Positions 23,675 to 32,858 are shown, counted from the stretch's first letter. The stretch: DNA of 34,265 bases from Methyloversatilis sp. (GCA_017984755.1 JAGNYW010000031.1:1-34265); one strand, 5' to 3'. Numbers and translations are program-made. Notes: generated by a model not told the origin, from the letters alone.

Positions 23675-23694
23675 GCTTCACGCGGCCGTGAAGC
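23675..23694 (+). terminator. Hairpin between the PEP-CTERM gene and the response regulator gene
   Basis: A perfect 8-bp stem, GCTTCACG and CGTGAAGC, around CGGC, 14 nt after the stop. There is no T-run. The arm carries GTGAAG, the same hexamer as the first repeat at 22775, so it could also be an operator for the regulator. A -10-like TAGTCT follows at 23714-23719. Confidence 0.5.
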
Positions 23695-23750
23695 CAGTCG
23701 GCGGCAGACCTGCTAGTCTCGATTTTTTAAGCCGAGCGGGCGTCAGATCG

Positions 23751-24452
23751 ATGAATGAGCATGTGCTGCTTGTCGAGGACGACAATGCCATAGCAGATAC
23801 CCTGCGTCTCCATCTGGAAGACGCAGGGTATCTGCTGCATCGGGAATCGGACGGCCTTCAGGCAATCGCCGCGATCGACCGCAAGCGGTGGAATCTGGTG
23901 CTGCTGGACCTGATGCTGCCGGGTGTGGACGGCTGGGACGTCTGTCGCCACCTCAAGGCACGGCATGCCGATATTCCGGTCATCATGTTGAGTGCCCGTT
24001 CGGCGGAGGCGCATCGCGTGCTCGGGCTTGAACTGGGTGCAGATGATTACCTCGCCAAGCCGTTCTCGATGCTGGAACTGGTGGCGCGCATACGCGCGCT
24101 TCTGCGTCGTGTCGAACAGCTGCGCAGTTCGCCCTCTGTCGCGGTCGAATTGCATTTCGGACCGTTTCGACTTGACACGCTGCGCCGCGAACTGGTGCGC
24201 GGCGAGACACCGATTCCGGTGACCTTGCGCGAATTTGACCTGCTGCACTTCCTGGTACGTCATCCCGGACACGCGTTCAGCCGCAGCGATCTGCTGCAGC
24301 GCGTCTGGGGCGCCGGGTTCGACGGCTATGAACACACCGTCAATTCGCACATCAACCGGTTGCGCAACAAGATCGAGGACGATCCGAGGAACCCGCAGCG
24401 CATCGTCACAGTCTGGGGGATCGGCTACCGCTTCGAGGACACCTTGCCGTGA
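23751..24452 (+). CDS. OmpR/PhoB-family response regulator
   Basis: A 233-residue two-component regulator. The receiver domain (1-115) has the acidic pair in LVEDDNA, phospho-acceptor Asp53 in LLDLMLPG, Ser/Thr switch in IMLSARS and Lys in LAKPFS. A winged-helix DNA-binding domain follows (about 135-230), ending VTVWGIGYRFE. The kinase gene begins at its stop (TGATG, 1-nt overlap), so they are one system. It lies 89 nt after a PEP-CTERM gene whose promoter has OmpR-type direct repeats. The ATG at 23751 fits the family start; an upstream frame from 23688 is not conserved. The input signal is unknown. Confidence 0.92.
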   Translation: MNEHVLLVEDDNAIADTLRLHLEDAGYLLHRESDGLQAIAAIDRKRWNLVLLDLMLPGVDGWDVCRHLKARHADIPVIMLSARSAEAHRVLGLELGADDYLAKPFSMLELVARIRALLRRVEQLRSSPSVAVELHFGPFRLDTLRRELVRGETPIPVTLREFDLLHFLVRHPGHAFSRSDLLQRVWGAGFDGYEHTVNSHINRLRNKIEDDPRNPQRIVTVWGIGYRFEDTLP

Positions 24453-25945
24453 TGCATTCGCCCTCCTTTGCCAGGCGCCTGATCGTAACCCTGGCATTGC
24501 TCATCCTTGCCTACGGAGGGTTCGTCGGTCTGCTCGGTCGGCACGTTGCAGTACAGCACGAAAAGGAGTCACTGCAACGCCTGTCGTACGGGCTTGCCCG
24601 CCACATCATCGAACACTGGCCACAGATTGCACAGGTCGATTCAGACGCTGCCGACCGGTTGGCCCGGGAAACCCTGCTGTCGATGCTGATGGTGGTGAAT
24701 CCGGGCGTTCAGGTCTATGTGCTTGACGCCGACGGTCACGTCTCCAACTACATCGGCGAGCCCGGCATGGTGCGTCAGCCGCTGGTCGATCTGGTCCCGG
24801 TTCGGCAGTTTCTCGACGGTGCGCCCTTGCCGCTGCTGGGCACCGACCCGATGGACGCAGGCGCATCCCGCATTTTCAGCGTTGCGATGTTCGCATCGCG
24901 AACCAGCGACTCGAAGCCACCCGGCTATCTCTACATCGTGCTCGACGGTCAGGCGCGCGCACTTGTCGCGGGGCAATCCAGCCTGCAGCGCGTCTGGCAG
25001 GGTGCAGCAGTCGCAGCGATACTCGGCCTGCTGCTGGCGCTGGCGAGCGGTGCCGTCGCGTTCCATCGGCTGACGAGACCGTTGCACCACATCGCACAGC
25101 GCATGCGCAGCTTCAGCAAGGACGATGCAGATTCCACCGTCTCCGACGAGATGAGGGGAATCATCAATGGCGGTGACGAAGTGCAGGCGATCAGCCAGGC
25201 ATTCGAGGAAATGACCGGGAGGCTGAAATCGCAGGCCGCGCGTGAACAGCGACAGAGCGACGCACACCGGGAAATGATGGCGGGCGTGGCACATGACATG
25301 CGTTCGCCACTCACCGCACTGCATGGGCAACTCGAAGCGCTGGCCGGCAACAGGTCATCGTCGCCCGCATCGTTCAATCGCGTGCTTGCGTCTGCACTGG
25401 CGCAGAGCGACAAGGTACGCAGGCTTTCGCAACAATTGTTCGAGCTGTGTGCGCTGCAGTCGAGCAGCCAGGTTCTGAATCGCGAGCGATTCCGGCTCGA
25501 CGAACTGGTGACCGACACCGTCCAGAAATTCGACCTGGCGGACAGCGCCCTGCCGCCTGTCGTGCTTCAGGGCCCGCCCCCCGGCAAACTCGAACTGGAC
25601 GGTGATCTGCAACTGATCGAACGCGCGCTGAGCAACCTGATCGACAACGCAATGCGCCACGCGCCGGGAGCCGAACCGATACGGGTAAGCCTGAGCCACA
25701 GCGGGCTTCAGGCGCAGATCGTCGTGGAGGATGCAGGTCCCGGGTTACCGGCCGACCTGATCGAGAGACTGGAGCATGGGCAGTCACTTCGCGATCCGCC
25801 ACTTCAGAGAAAAAACGGCAGTCTGGGCGGTCTGGGCCTCGCCATCGCCCAGCGCGTGGCCTGTCTGCACGGCGGCAGCCTGCGGCTGCTGCCGGCTCGA
25901 AACGGCGGCACGCGCCTGTGCCTCGCACTGCCCTTGAGCGCCTGA
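24452..25945 (+). CDS. Sensor histidine kinase paired with the upstream regulator
   Basis: A 497-residue membrane kinase. TM1 is at about 8-30 (RLIVTLALLILAYGGFVGLL), then a periplasmic sensor region of about 150 residues, TM2 at about 185-207, a HAMP linker, and a HisKA domain with the phospho-accepting His in GVAHDMRSPLTALHGQ. The HATPase domain has the N box NLIDNAMRHA, G1 DAGPGLP and G2 GGLGLAIAQ. The ATG overlaps the regulator stop by 1 nt; a GTG 3 nt earlier is also in frame. The periplasmic region shows no named sensor motif. A terminator-like hairpin follows the gene. Confidence 0.92.
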   Translation: MHSPSFARRLIVTLALLILAYGGFVGLLGRHVAVQHEKESLQRLSYGLARHIIEHWPQIAQVDSDAADRLARETLLSMLMVVNPGVQVYVLDADGHVSNYIGEPGMVRQPLVDLVPVRQFLDGAPLPLLGTDPMDAGASRIFSVAMFASRTSDSKPPGYLYIVLDGQARALVAGQSSLQRVWQGAAVAAILGLLLALASGAVAFHRLTRPLHHIAQRMRSFSKDDADSTVSDEMRGIINGGDEVQAISQAFEEMTGRLKSQAAREQRQSDAHREMMAGVAHDMRSPLTALHGQLEALAGNRSSSPASFNRVLASALAQSDKVRRLSQQLFELCALQSSSQVLNRERFRLDELVTDTVQKFDLADSALPPVVLQGPPPGKLELDGDLQLIERALSNLIDNAMRHAPGAEPIRVSLSHSGLQAQIVVEDAGPGLPADLIERLEHGQSLRDPPLQRKNGSLGGLGLAIAQRVACLHGGSLRLLPARNGGTRLCLALPLSA

Positions 25946-25959
25946 CAGCGCTCCGCGAC

Positions 25960-25981
25960 GGCGACGCTCATGTCGCCTTTT
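25960..25981 (+). terminator. Terminator after the histidine kinase gene
   Basis: GGCGAC-GCTCAT-GTCGCC followed by TTTT, 14 nt after the stop: a 6-bp GC-rich stem with a short T-run. It is a plausible intrinsic terminator. Confidence 0.7.
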
Positions 25982-26054
25982 CCACGAAGGCAACGACATC
26001 ATCGATCACCGGCGACGGATAATCGAAGGTCAGGCGGTGAAGACTGGCTTTACG
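25968..26054 (-). pseudogene. Possible remnant of a gene's C-terminus
   Basis: A 28-codon minus-strand frame ends in a TGA at 25968-25970 and has another in-frame TGA directly before it (26055-26057). The residues (on the pattern LTFDYPSPVIDDVVAFVEKAT) look like the tail of a folded protein rather than random GC-rich translation. It has no start codon or ribosome site. It may be what is left of a deleted gene between the kinase and uvrB, but a chance frame cannot be excluded. Otherwise 25982-26172 shows nothing. Confidence 0.25.
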
Positions 26055-26172
26055 TCAGGCTTCAGAATGGGCAGGACGTCGCAAGGACATGCCAGACCCA
26101 TCAGTCCGAGCGGCCACAGGCTGTCGAATGAGCACGCGCAACCCGTGTCCAAAGCCTGCAGGTGCGCCGGCA

Positions 26173-28212
26173 TCAGGCACCGAAAACACCGCTGCGCAGC
26201 TTGAACAGGCGGTCGCGTGCGGCGGCGGCCTTCTCGAATTCCAGATTCTTCGCGTGCTCGATCATTTCCTTTTCGAGCTTCCTGATTTCACGCGACAGGT
26301 CCTTCTCGCTCATGGACTCGAAGCGTGCATGCTCTTCCGCCACCTTCAGCTCGCGCGCCACTTCGTCCTGATCGTAGAGGCCGTCGATGATGTCCTTGAT
26401 GCGCTTGACCACGGAGCGCGGCGTGATGCCCAGCGCGAGATTGTGCGCGATCTGCTTGGTGCGGCGGCGGTCCGTTTCACCGATCGCCCGCTTCATCGAC
26501 TCGGTCATGTTGTCGGCGTACAGGATGGCCGTGCCGTTCAGGTGACGCGCGGCGCGTCCTATGGTCTGGATCAGGCTGCGCTCGGAGCGCAGGAAGCCTT
26601 CCTTGTCGGCATCCAGGATGGCCACCAGCGACACCTCGGGTATGTCCAGACCTTCACGCAGCAGATTGATGCCGACCAGCACGTCGAACTCGCCCAGCCG
26701 CAGATCGCGGATGATTTCCACCCGCTCGACGGTATCGATGTCGGAGTGCAGGTAACGCACGCGAACGCCGTTTTCGGCGAAGTAATCCGTCAGATCCTCG
26801 GCCAGCCGCTTGGTCAGCACGGTCACCAGAATGCGCTCGTGCCCGGCGACCCGCTTGCGGATCTCGCCCAGCAGATCATCGACCTGGGTGGTGGCCGGCC
26901 GCACCTCGATGACGGGGTCGATCAGGCCGGTCGGGCGCACCAGCTGTTCCACCACCTGCCCCTGATGCGCCGCCTCGTAGGCGGCCGGCGTCGCCGACAC
27001 GAACACGGTCTGCGGCATCAGCTTTTCGAATTCATCGAATTTCAGCGGTCGGTTGTCGAGCGCCGAAGGCAGCCGGAAGCCGAAATCGACCAGATTGGTC
27101 TTGCGCGCGAGGTCGCCCTTGAACATGCCGCCGATCTGCGGGATGGTCACGTGCGACTCGTCGATGAACATCAGCGCATCGGGCGGCAGATAATCGATCA
27201 GCGTCGGCGGTGCATCGCCGGGCTGCCGTCCCGACATGTGGCGCGAGTAGTTTTCGATGCCCTTGCAGAAGCCCAGTTCGTTCAGCATTTCGAGATCGAA
27301 GCGGGTGCGCTGCTCGATGCGCTGCGCCTCGACCAGCTTGTGCTGGCTGACGAATTCCTTCGAGCGCAGCTCGAGCTCGATCTTGATGGCGTCGATCGCG
27401 CGCAGCACGGTGGCACGCGGCGTCACATAGTGGCTCGACGGATAGACGGTGAAGCGGCCGATCTTCTGGCGCACCTGCCCGGTCAGCGGATCGAACAGCG
27501 ACAGTTCTTCGATCTGGTCGTCGAACAGCGACACGCGCAGCGCGTTTTCAGCCTGTTCGGCCGGAAAGATGTCGATCACATCACCGCGCACGCGAAAGGT
27601 GCCGCGGCGGAAATCCATGTCGTTGCGCTGGTACTGCATCTGCACCAGCCGCGCGATGATGTCGCGCTGGTGCAGCGTCGCGCCCTCGCGCAGGTGCAGG
27701 ATCATTGCGTGGTAATCGACCGGATCGCCGATGCCGTAGATCGCCGACACGGTTGCCACGATCACCACGTCCCGCCGCTCGAGCATGCTCTTCGTCGCCG
27801 ACAGGCGCATCTGTTCGATGTGCTCGTTGATGGCGCTGTCCTTCTCGATGAACAGATCCTTCGACGGCACGTACGCCTCCGGCTGGTAGTAATCGTAGTA
27901 ACTGACGAAATACTCGACCGCATTCTCGGGAAAGAACTCGCGGAACTCCGAATACAGCTGGGCGGCCAGCGTCTTGTTCGGCGCCATCACGATGGCCGGG
28001 CGTCCGAGCCGCGCAATGACGTTGGCCATCGTGTAGGTCTTGCCGGAGCCCGTTACCCCCAGCAGCGTCTGGAACATCAGGCCGTCCTCGATACCCTCGA
28101 TCAGCTTCGCAATCGCGGTCGGCTGATCTCCCGCTGGCGGGAAAGGCTGGTGCAGCTTGTAGGGGCTGTTGTCAAACGTTAACAGGGCGGGCGCGGCGAC
28201 AGTTTCTGACAT
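26173..28212 (-). CDS. uvrB: UvrABC excision nuclease subunit B
   Basis: A 679-residue DNA-repair helicase-like protein (E. coli UvrB is 673) that verifies damage found by UvrA and recruits UvrC in nucleotide excision repair. Seen in order: Walker [11 protein letters not shown] (residues 52-61), the damage-binding beta-hairpin region [16 protein letters not shown]-type [31 protein letters not shown], motif [11 protein letters not shown], and the C-terminal UVR helix pair ([13 protein letters not shown], then [20 protein letters not shown]). The start at 28212 (MSETV...) has no ribosome site, but a -10-like element lies just before it. No LexA box was found upstream. It is divergent from the aminotransferase gene. 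Confidence 0.97.
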   Translation of the reverse strand: MSETVAAPALLTFDNSPYKLHQPFPPAGDQPTAIAKLIEGIEDGLMFQTLLGVTGSGKTYTMANVIARLGRPAIVMAPNKTLAAQLYSEFREFFPENAVEYFVSYYDYYQPEAYVPSKDLFIEKDSAINEHIEQMRLSATKSMLERRDVVIVATVSAIYGIGDPVDYHAMILHLREGATLHQRDIIARLVQMQYQRNDMDFRRGTFRVRGDVIDIFPAEQAENALRVSLFDDQIEELSLFDPLTGQVRQKIGRFTVYPSSHYVTPRATVLRAIDAIKIELELRSKEFVSQHKLVEAQRIEQRTRFDLEMLNELGFCKGIENYSRHMSGRQPGDAPPTLIDYLPPDALMFIDESHVTIPQIGGMFKGDLARKTNLVDFGFRLPSALDNRPLKFDEFEKLMPQTVFVSATPAAYEAAHQGQVVEQLVRPTGLIDPVIEVRPATTQVDDLLGEIRKRVAGHERILVTVLTKRLAEDLTDYFAENGVRVRYLHSDIDTVERVEIIRDLRLGEFDVLVGINLLREGLDIPEVSLVAILDADKEGFLRSERSLIQTIGRAARHLNGTAILYADNMTESMKRAIGETDRRRTKQIAHNLALGITPRSVVKRIKDIIDGLYDQDEVARELKVAEEHARFESMSEKDLSREIRKLEKEMIEHAKNLEFEKAAAARDRLFKLRSGVFGA

Positions 28213-28218
28213 GTTAGA

Positions 28219-28248
28219 ATTTTGCGTTGCACAAATGACTGCTGACAA
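28219..28248 (-). promoter_or_regulatory. Candidate uvrB promoter giving a near-leaderless mRNA
   Basis: On the minus strand, TTGTCA (28248-28243) and CAAAAT (28224-28219) are 18 nt apart. The -10 ends only six bases before the uvrB ATG, so transcription would begin at or next to the start codon. This agrees with the missing Shine-Dalgarno sequence. A weaker or more distant promoter is possible. Confidence 0.45.
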
Positions 28249-28368
28249 GGATTGCCGCATTGCGACAAAGGTTCGCTCCAGGCAGACATTAGCGCGTTTT
28301 GCACCTATCTTTTAACGGCACGACACACCGCCCCACCGGGCACCCACCCCACGCACTCCGGAGCAAGC

Positions 28369-29574
28369 ATGAACCCGTCTGTCTTCTCGTCCGTCGACAT
28401 GGCACCGCGCGACCCCATTCTGGGTCTGACCGAAGCTTTCAACACCGATACCCGTACCACGAAGGTGAATCTGGGCGTCGGCGTTTATTACGACGACGCA
28501 GGCAAGCTGCCGCTGCTGCGTGCAGTGCGTACCGCCGAAGAAGCACGCATGAAGAATGCGCCGCCGCGCGGCTACCAGCCGATCGAAGGCTCACCCGCCT
28601 ACAACAAGGCCGTGCAGGACCTGCTGTTCGGTGCCGGCGCCGCACTTACCGGTGACGGCCGCGTCGTCACTGCGCAGGCACTCGGCGGCACCGGCGCGCT
28701 GAAGATCGGCGCCGACTTCCTCAAGCGCCTGTTGCCGCAGGCCAAGGTCTACATCAGCGATCCGAGCTGGGAAAATCATCGCGCGCTGTTCGAAGCAGCC
28801 GGCTTCGAGGTGGATGTCTACCCCTACTTCGACGCCGACACGCGCGGCGTGCGTTTCGACGCGATGATCGGCCACCTGAAGGCGCTTCCGGCCAACGCGA
28901 TCGTGCTGCTGCACGCCTGCTGCCACAACCCGACCGGTGCTGACATGACCGACGCACAATGGGGTGAAGTGGTCGAAGTATGCAAGGCGCGCAATCTCGT
29001 GCCTTTCCTCGACATGGCTTACCAGGGCTTTGCCGAAGACATCGAGAAGGATGCCATTGCGGTTCGCCTGTTCGTGCAGTCGGGCATGAGCTTCGTCATT
29101 TCCAGCTCGTTCTCGAAGTCGTTCTCGCTGTATGGCGAACGTGTCGGCGCATTGTCCATCGTGACCGGCAGCAAGGACGAAGCAGCCCGCGTGCTCAGCC
29201 AGCTGAAGCGCACCATCCGCACCAATTATTCCAACCCGCCGACGCACGGCGGCGCCGTCGTCGCGGCCGTTCTGGCGACGCCTGAACTGCGTGCGATGTG
29301 GGAACAGGAACTGGGCGAGATGCGTGATCGCATCCGTGCCATGCGCACCGGCCTGGTCGACAAGCTTGCGTCACGCGGCGTGGCACGTGACTTCTCGTTC
29401 GTGGTGCGTCAGCGCGGCATGTTCAGCTACACCGGTCTGACCGTTGCCCAGGTCGATCGCCTGCGCGACGAATTCGGCATCTATGCGGTCAGCACCGGCC
29501 GCATCTGCCTGGCTGCGCTGAACTCGCGCAACATCGACTACGTGGCGGATTCGCTGGCGAACGTGCTTGCGTAA
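28369..29574 (+). CDS. Aspartate/aromatic amino acid aminotransferase (class I)
   Basis: A 401-residue PLP enzyme of the AspC/TyrB group that moves amino groups between aspartate or aromatic amino acids and 2-oxoglutarate. Motifs: VNLGVGVYYDD near the start, QALGGTGAL, PSWENHRALF, HACCHNPTGADMT (PLP-contacting Asn), FLDMAYQGF, and SSSFSKSFSLYGERVG with the PLP lysine Lys250. The C-terminal MFSYTGL and GRICLAALN are also conserved. GGAG lies before the ATG at 28369; longer frames upstream are not conserved. AspC and TyrB cannot be told apart reliably here. It ends at a strong terminator and is divergent from uvrB. Confidence 0.94.
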   Translation: MNPSVFSSVDMAPRDPILGLTEAFNTDTRTTKVNLGVGVYYDDAGKLPLLRAVRTAEEARMKNAPPRGYQPIEGSPAYNKAVQDLLFGAGAALTGDGRVVTAQALGGTGALKIGADFLKRLLPQAKVYISDPSWENHRALFEAAGFEVDVYPYFDADTRGVRFDAMIGHLKALPANAIVLLHACCHNPTGADMTDAQWGEVVEVCKARNLVPFLDMAYQGFAEDIEKDAIAVRLFVQSGMSFVISSSFSKSFSLYGERVGALSIVTGSKDEAARVLSQLKRTIRTNYSNPPTHGGAVVAAVLATPELRAMWEQELGEMRDRIRAMRTGLVDKLASRGVARDFSFVVRQRGMFSYTGLTVAQVDRLRDEFGIYAVSTGRICLAALNSRNIDYVADSLANVLA

Positions 29575-29600
29575 GCTTCTGCCACCTGCGCAGGAACTCG

Positions 29601-29634
29601 AACGGCCGGTGACGGTATTGTCGCCGGCCGTTTT
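29601..29634 (+). terminator. Rho-independent terminator of the aminotransferase gene
   Basis: AACGGCCGG and CCGGCCGTT form a 9-bp stem, extended by TGAC/GTCG to about 13 bp with a 6-nt loop, followed by TTTT. It starts 26 nt after the stop. Confidence 0.9.
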
Positions 29635-29740
29635 CACGTCTGGCGAGGGGCGAAGTCAGGGGGGGAAGTGCGGCGCATGCGGGACTGAGGCCGCCGCTGC
29701 AGGGAAATCGTCCGGGGGTGGGCGAAACCGCCGCAGGACG

Positions 29741-30070
29741 TCAGCGTTCCGGGGAATCCCGGTAGAGTTCTTTCGCCGCTTCGCGGATATCGCGACGCAG
29801 CTGGCGGCGTTCGTCGGGCGTCAGGTTGTGCCGTCGCTGGTCGGCGAAACCGGTGTGCCGTACAGCCGGAGGTGCGTCGCCATCGAAGCGCCGAACCGGC
29901 ACGGTACTGCCGCCGGCCGGCATGACGCGCTCGATGCGCTGCGGCTCGAGCACTTCACGCTGCAGGTGCGCATTGCCATCGTCTGCCGCCGAGGCCGCAA
30001 AGGTCGCACCCAGGCACAGACAACCCAGCAGATGCTGCACATGCTTGTTGTTCAGGACTGCACATCCCAT
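29741..30070 (-). CDS. Small exported protein of unknown function
   Basis: A 109-residue protein with a signal peptide (VQHLLGCLCLGATFAASA) and a basic, proline-containing mature part. It ends LTPDERRQLRRDIREAAKELY, a charged helix seen in small exported proteins of betaproteobacteria annotated as hypothetical. The start at 30070 has AAGGAG 9 nt upstream; the much longer frame before it has no such support. The next gene on the same strand ends 85 nt upstream, so the two may be transcribed together. I assign no function. Confidence 0.68.
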   Translation of the reverse strand: MGCAVLNNKHVQHLLGCLCLGATFAASAADDGNAHLQREVLEPQRIERVMPAGGSTVPVRRFDGDAPPAVRHTGFADQRRHNLTPDERRQLRRDIREAAKELYRDSPER

Positions 30071-30155
30071 TCCTGTCGGCTCCTTCCGATCGCCCGGACC
30101 TGCCTGATGTTCGTACTCGCCTCGTCCGCCATTCAACTGCCGGCCGGCGGTCGAT

Positions 30156-30452
30156 CTACTGTTGGACCATCGGCCGTTCACCTGCGCGCGCCAGACGTTC
30201 GGTGCGCCCCGGATTGTAGAGGTACAACTGCGAACGATGAAGCGCGTACTGCCAGTCAAGGTGGGACCACGCACCGGATGCTGTTGCATCCGTGCACGCC
30301 TCGTGCGGCATAGTGGCAGCCGGAGACGGCGCATCGGCGTGCCGACACACTTTTTTATCCATTTGCACGGGCGCCGATGCAACGCTCGCTGCCCCAGCCG
30401 CCAGCGATGCTCCGCAAAGCAGCACACCCAGCATCGTTCCGAATCCGTTCAT
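30156..30452 (-). CDS. Small exported protein of unknown function
   Basis: A 98-residue protein with a clear signal peptide (MLGVLLCGASLAAGAASVAS) and a mature part holding two cysteines (VCRHAD, EACTDA) and a tyrosine-rich stretch (LHRSQLYLYNPGR). GGAG lies about 8 nt before the ATG. It resembles no family I know. It is the first minus-strand gene facing the divergent ompR gene across 183 nt and is followed by another small exported protein, so both may respond to that regulator. This is inferred from position only. Confidence 0.65.
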   Translation of the reverse strand: MNGFGTMLGVLLCGASLAAGAASVASAPVQMDKKVCRHADAPSPAATMPHEACTDATASGAWSHLDWQYALHRSQLYLYNPGRTERLARAGERPMVQQ

Positions 30453-30635
30453 CGTCAGCTCTCCGAGGGCAGTTCAAACCATACTCGCATCCTGACCGAA
30501 TGATGTGCCAAGCCTGTTAAGGGTGTGTGTGCGTTTTCGTGCGCTTTGTAATAGCAGGTAAGTCGGTCTCAGTACGGTTACATGCGCTCACCGCACGATT
30601 GAACAGCTTTCGGCGGGTCAGGTAGCATCCCGGTC

Positions 30636-31364
30636 ATGGAAGAAAAAAGACGCAAGGTCCTCATCGTGGACGACGACGCCCGGCTGCGCGCATTGCTGGA
30701 GCGCTATCTGGGTGAGCAGGGGTTTTCGGTCAAGGCCGTCGCGGACGGTGCCCAGATGGATCGGGCGCTGGCGCGGGAACTTTACGACCTCATGGTGCTG
30801 GACCTGATGCTGCCCGGCGAAGACGGTCTGGCGATATGCCGCCGCCTGCGCGCCCAGGGCAACGAAATGCCGGTGGTCATGCTGACCGCCAAGGGCGACG
30901 ATGTCGATCGCATCGTCGGGCTTGAAATGGGGGCGGACGACTATCTGCCCAAACCTTTCAATCCGCGAGAACTGGTCGCCCGCATCAACGCAGTACTGAG
31001 GCGCCAGGCACCCAAGCCTCCTCCAGGCGCGCCCGCGCTCGATGAACGCGTGGTCCGTTTCGGTCAGGTGGAGGTGAATCTTGCTGCCCGCACCTTGACC
31101 CGTGACCACCAGGAGCAGGTGCTGACGACCGGCGAGTTTTCGCTGCTGAAGGTACTGCTCGAGTCACCCCGCGTGCCACTGTCGCGCGACAAGCTGATGG
31201 AACTGGCGCGCGGCCGCGAGTACGACGCCTTCGACCGCTCGATCGATGTGCAGATGTCACGCCTGCGCAAGCTGGTCGAGGACGATCCGGCCAAGCCGCG
31301 GTACCTGCAGACCGTCTGGGGATTCGGATATGTGTTCGTGCCGGACGGAACGCGGCATGGTTGA
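30636..31364 (+). CDS. ompR: OmpR-type response regulator
   Basis: A 242-residue regulator close to OmpR: the receiver starts KVLIVDDDARLRALLERYL, with phospho-acceptor Asp56 in VLDLMLPGEDG, switch Thr in VMLTAKG and Lys in LPKPFNPRELVARI. The winged-helix domain ends TVWGFGYVFVPDG. It probably controls envelope or osmotic-stress genes with the kinase encoded 36 nt downstream. No ribosome site precedes the ATG; a TAGCAT -10-like element ends 7 nt before it, suggesting a leaderless transcript. Two small exported genes are divergent from it. Confidence 0.93.
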   Translation: MEEKRRKVLIVDDDARLRALLERYLGEQGFSVKAVADGAQMDRALARELYDLMVLDLMLPGEDGLAICRRLRAQGNEMPVVMLTAKGDDVDRIVGLEMGADDYLPKPFNPRELVARINAVLRRQAPKPPPGAPALDERVVRFGQVEVNLAARTLTRDHQEQVLTTGEFSLLKVLLESPRVPLSRDKLMELARGREYDAFDRSIDVQMSRLRKLVEDDPAKPRYLQTVWGFGYVFVPDGTRHG

Positions 31365-31400
31365 GCGAACACGCACGACGCAGCGCAAAGCGAGCGGGGC

Positions 31401-32858
31401 GTGCATGCGGACCGCGCCCGGCACGTGGTGAAGCGATCCCGCCGGCGCAGCACTCTGCATCGCTGGACAGGCCCGACGACAGATACGCCGCTGCGCCGCC
31501 TCTCGCTCCTGCCCGGATCGCTGCTGGCGCGCACCTTCCTGCTGCTCGCCACCCTGCTCACGGCATCGGTGCTTGCCTGGTCCGGCATCTACGCCTGGCT
31601 CGAGCGGGTACCGCGGGCGCAGCAGGCCGCACAGATCATCATCAGCGTCATCAATCTCACGCGTGCCTCGCTGGTCAGCGCGGACCCGCAGCGCCGGGTC
31701 GAACTGCTCACCGAACTGTCGATGCGCGAAGGCCTGCGCATCTACCCGGATGGCGACGTTCCGGGGTTCGATCCCATCCCGGGCGATCAGTCGCTGACCT
31801 TCATCGAGGACGAACTGCAGAAGCGGCTCGATCCGCGTACCCGCATCGCCGTGTCGCGCGGCATACAGACCGGCCTGTTCGTCAGCTTCAGCATCGCCGA
31901 TGCGGAAGGGTCGGATGACTACTGGCTCATGCTGCCGCGCAACCGCATCGAGCGCCCGCTGGCGCTGGAAGTGATCGGCTGGGGAACCGCTGCGTTGCTG
32001 CTGGCGCTGGGGGGGGCCTATCTGATCGTACGTCGGGTCACCCTTCCGCTGTCGGCCATGAAACGTGCCGCGCGCGCCATCGGGCGAGGCGAGCGCCCTG
32101 CCCCGCTCGCCGAGTACGGCGCCGAGGAACTGGCCGAAGTGGCGCACGCCTTCAATCAGATGGCGGACGATCTGGCACGCATGGAGGACGAGCGTGCGCT
32201 CATCCTGGCCGGCATTTCCCATGATCTGCGCACACCGCTCACGCGTCTGCGGCTCGACATGGAAATGGCCGGGCTCGATCCGGCCACCGTGCGCGACATG
32301 AGCGCCGACATCGACGACATGGACAAGATCATCGGCCAGTTCCTCGATTTCGCCCGCATCACCACCGGCGAGGAGCCGATCGAGGGCGATCTCGCCAGCC
32401 TCGTGCTCGACACAGCCCAGGCCTATGCGAGACACGGTTCTCCGGTGAGCGCCAGTCGCATCGACCCACTGCCGGCAATGCGATTCCGTCCGCTCGCCAT
32501 ACGCCGCTGCCTGAACAACCTGATCGACAACGCACTGCGCCACGCCGGCGAAGAACAGCCGGTGGAGCTGTCGTGCGTGCTGGTAGGGCAGGAGGCGCGC
32601 ATCGACGTGAGCGACCGCGGCCCCGGCATTCCTCCGGATCAGATCGAGCGCCTCAAGCGGCCGTTCACCCGGCTCGACAATTCACGTACCGGTCAGAGCG
32701 GAGCCGGCCTCGGTCTTGCCATCGTCGATCGTACGCTGCGCGCGCACGGCGGACGCTTCGAACTGCTCCCGCGCGAGGGCGGCGGTCTGGTGGCCCGGCT
32801 GCTGCTGCCGGTCACGACCGCCGCGCAAGGCGCGAAGGACAAGACCCCGTCTCAGTGA
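31401..32858 (+). CDS. envZ: EnvZ-like sensor histidine kinase
   Basis: A 485-residue kinase with two membrane segments (about 42-65 and 190-215) and a periplasmic domain between them. A HAMP linker, HisKA with the acceptor His in GISHDLRTPLTRLRLDMEMA (as in EnvZ), and a HATPase with N box NLIDNALRHA and G boxes DRGPGIP and GAGLGLAIVD follow. The annotated start is a GTG at 31401 with no strong ribosome site; a GTG at 31428 is also possible. It follows ompR by 36 nt and overlaps the end of the convergent SapC-type gene by 7 nt. Confidence 0.9.
   Translation: MHADRARHVVKRSRRRSTLHRWTGPTTDTPLRRLSLLPGSLLARTFLLLATLLTASVLAWSGIYAWLERVPRAQQAAQIIISVINLTRASLVSADPQRRVELLTELSMREGLRIYPDGDVPGFDPIPGDQSLTFIEDELQKRLDPRTRIAVSRGIQTGLFVSFSIADAEGSDDYWLMLPRNRIERPLALEVIGWGTAALLLALGGAYLIVRRVTLPLSAMKRAARAIGRGERPAPLAEYGAEELAEVAHAFNQMADDLARMEDERALILAGISHDLRTPLTRLRLDMEMAGLDPATVRDMSADIDDMDKIIGQFLDFARITTGEEPIEGDLASLVLDTAQAYARHGSPVSASRIDPLPAMRFRPLAIRRCLNNLIDNALRHAGEEQPVELSCVLVGQEARIDVSDRGPGIPPDQIERLKRPFTRLDNSRTGQSGAGLGLAIVDRTLRAHGGRFELLPREGGGLVARLLLPVTTAAQGAKDKTPSQ

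Noticed and set aside
26089-28182. 697-codon plus-strand frame opposite uvrB
   Set aside because: The protein is His/Asp/Gln-rich antisense translation of uvrB. The minus strand has every UvrB motif.
28161-28190. CTGT...ACAG near the uvrB start as a LexA box
   Set aside because: The spacer is 12 rather than 8 bases and it lies inside the coding region.
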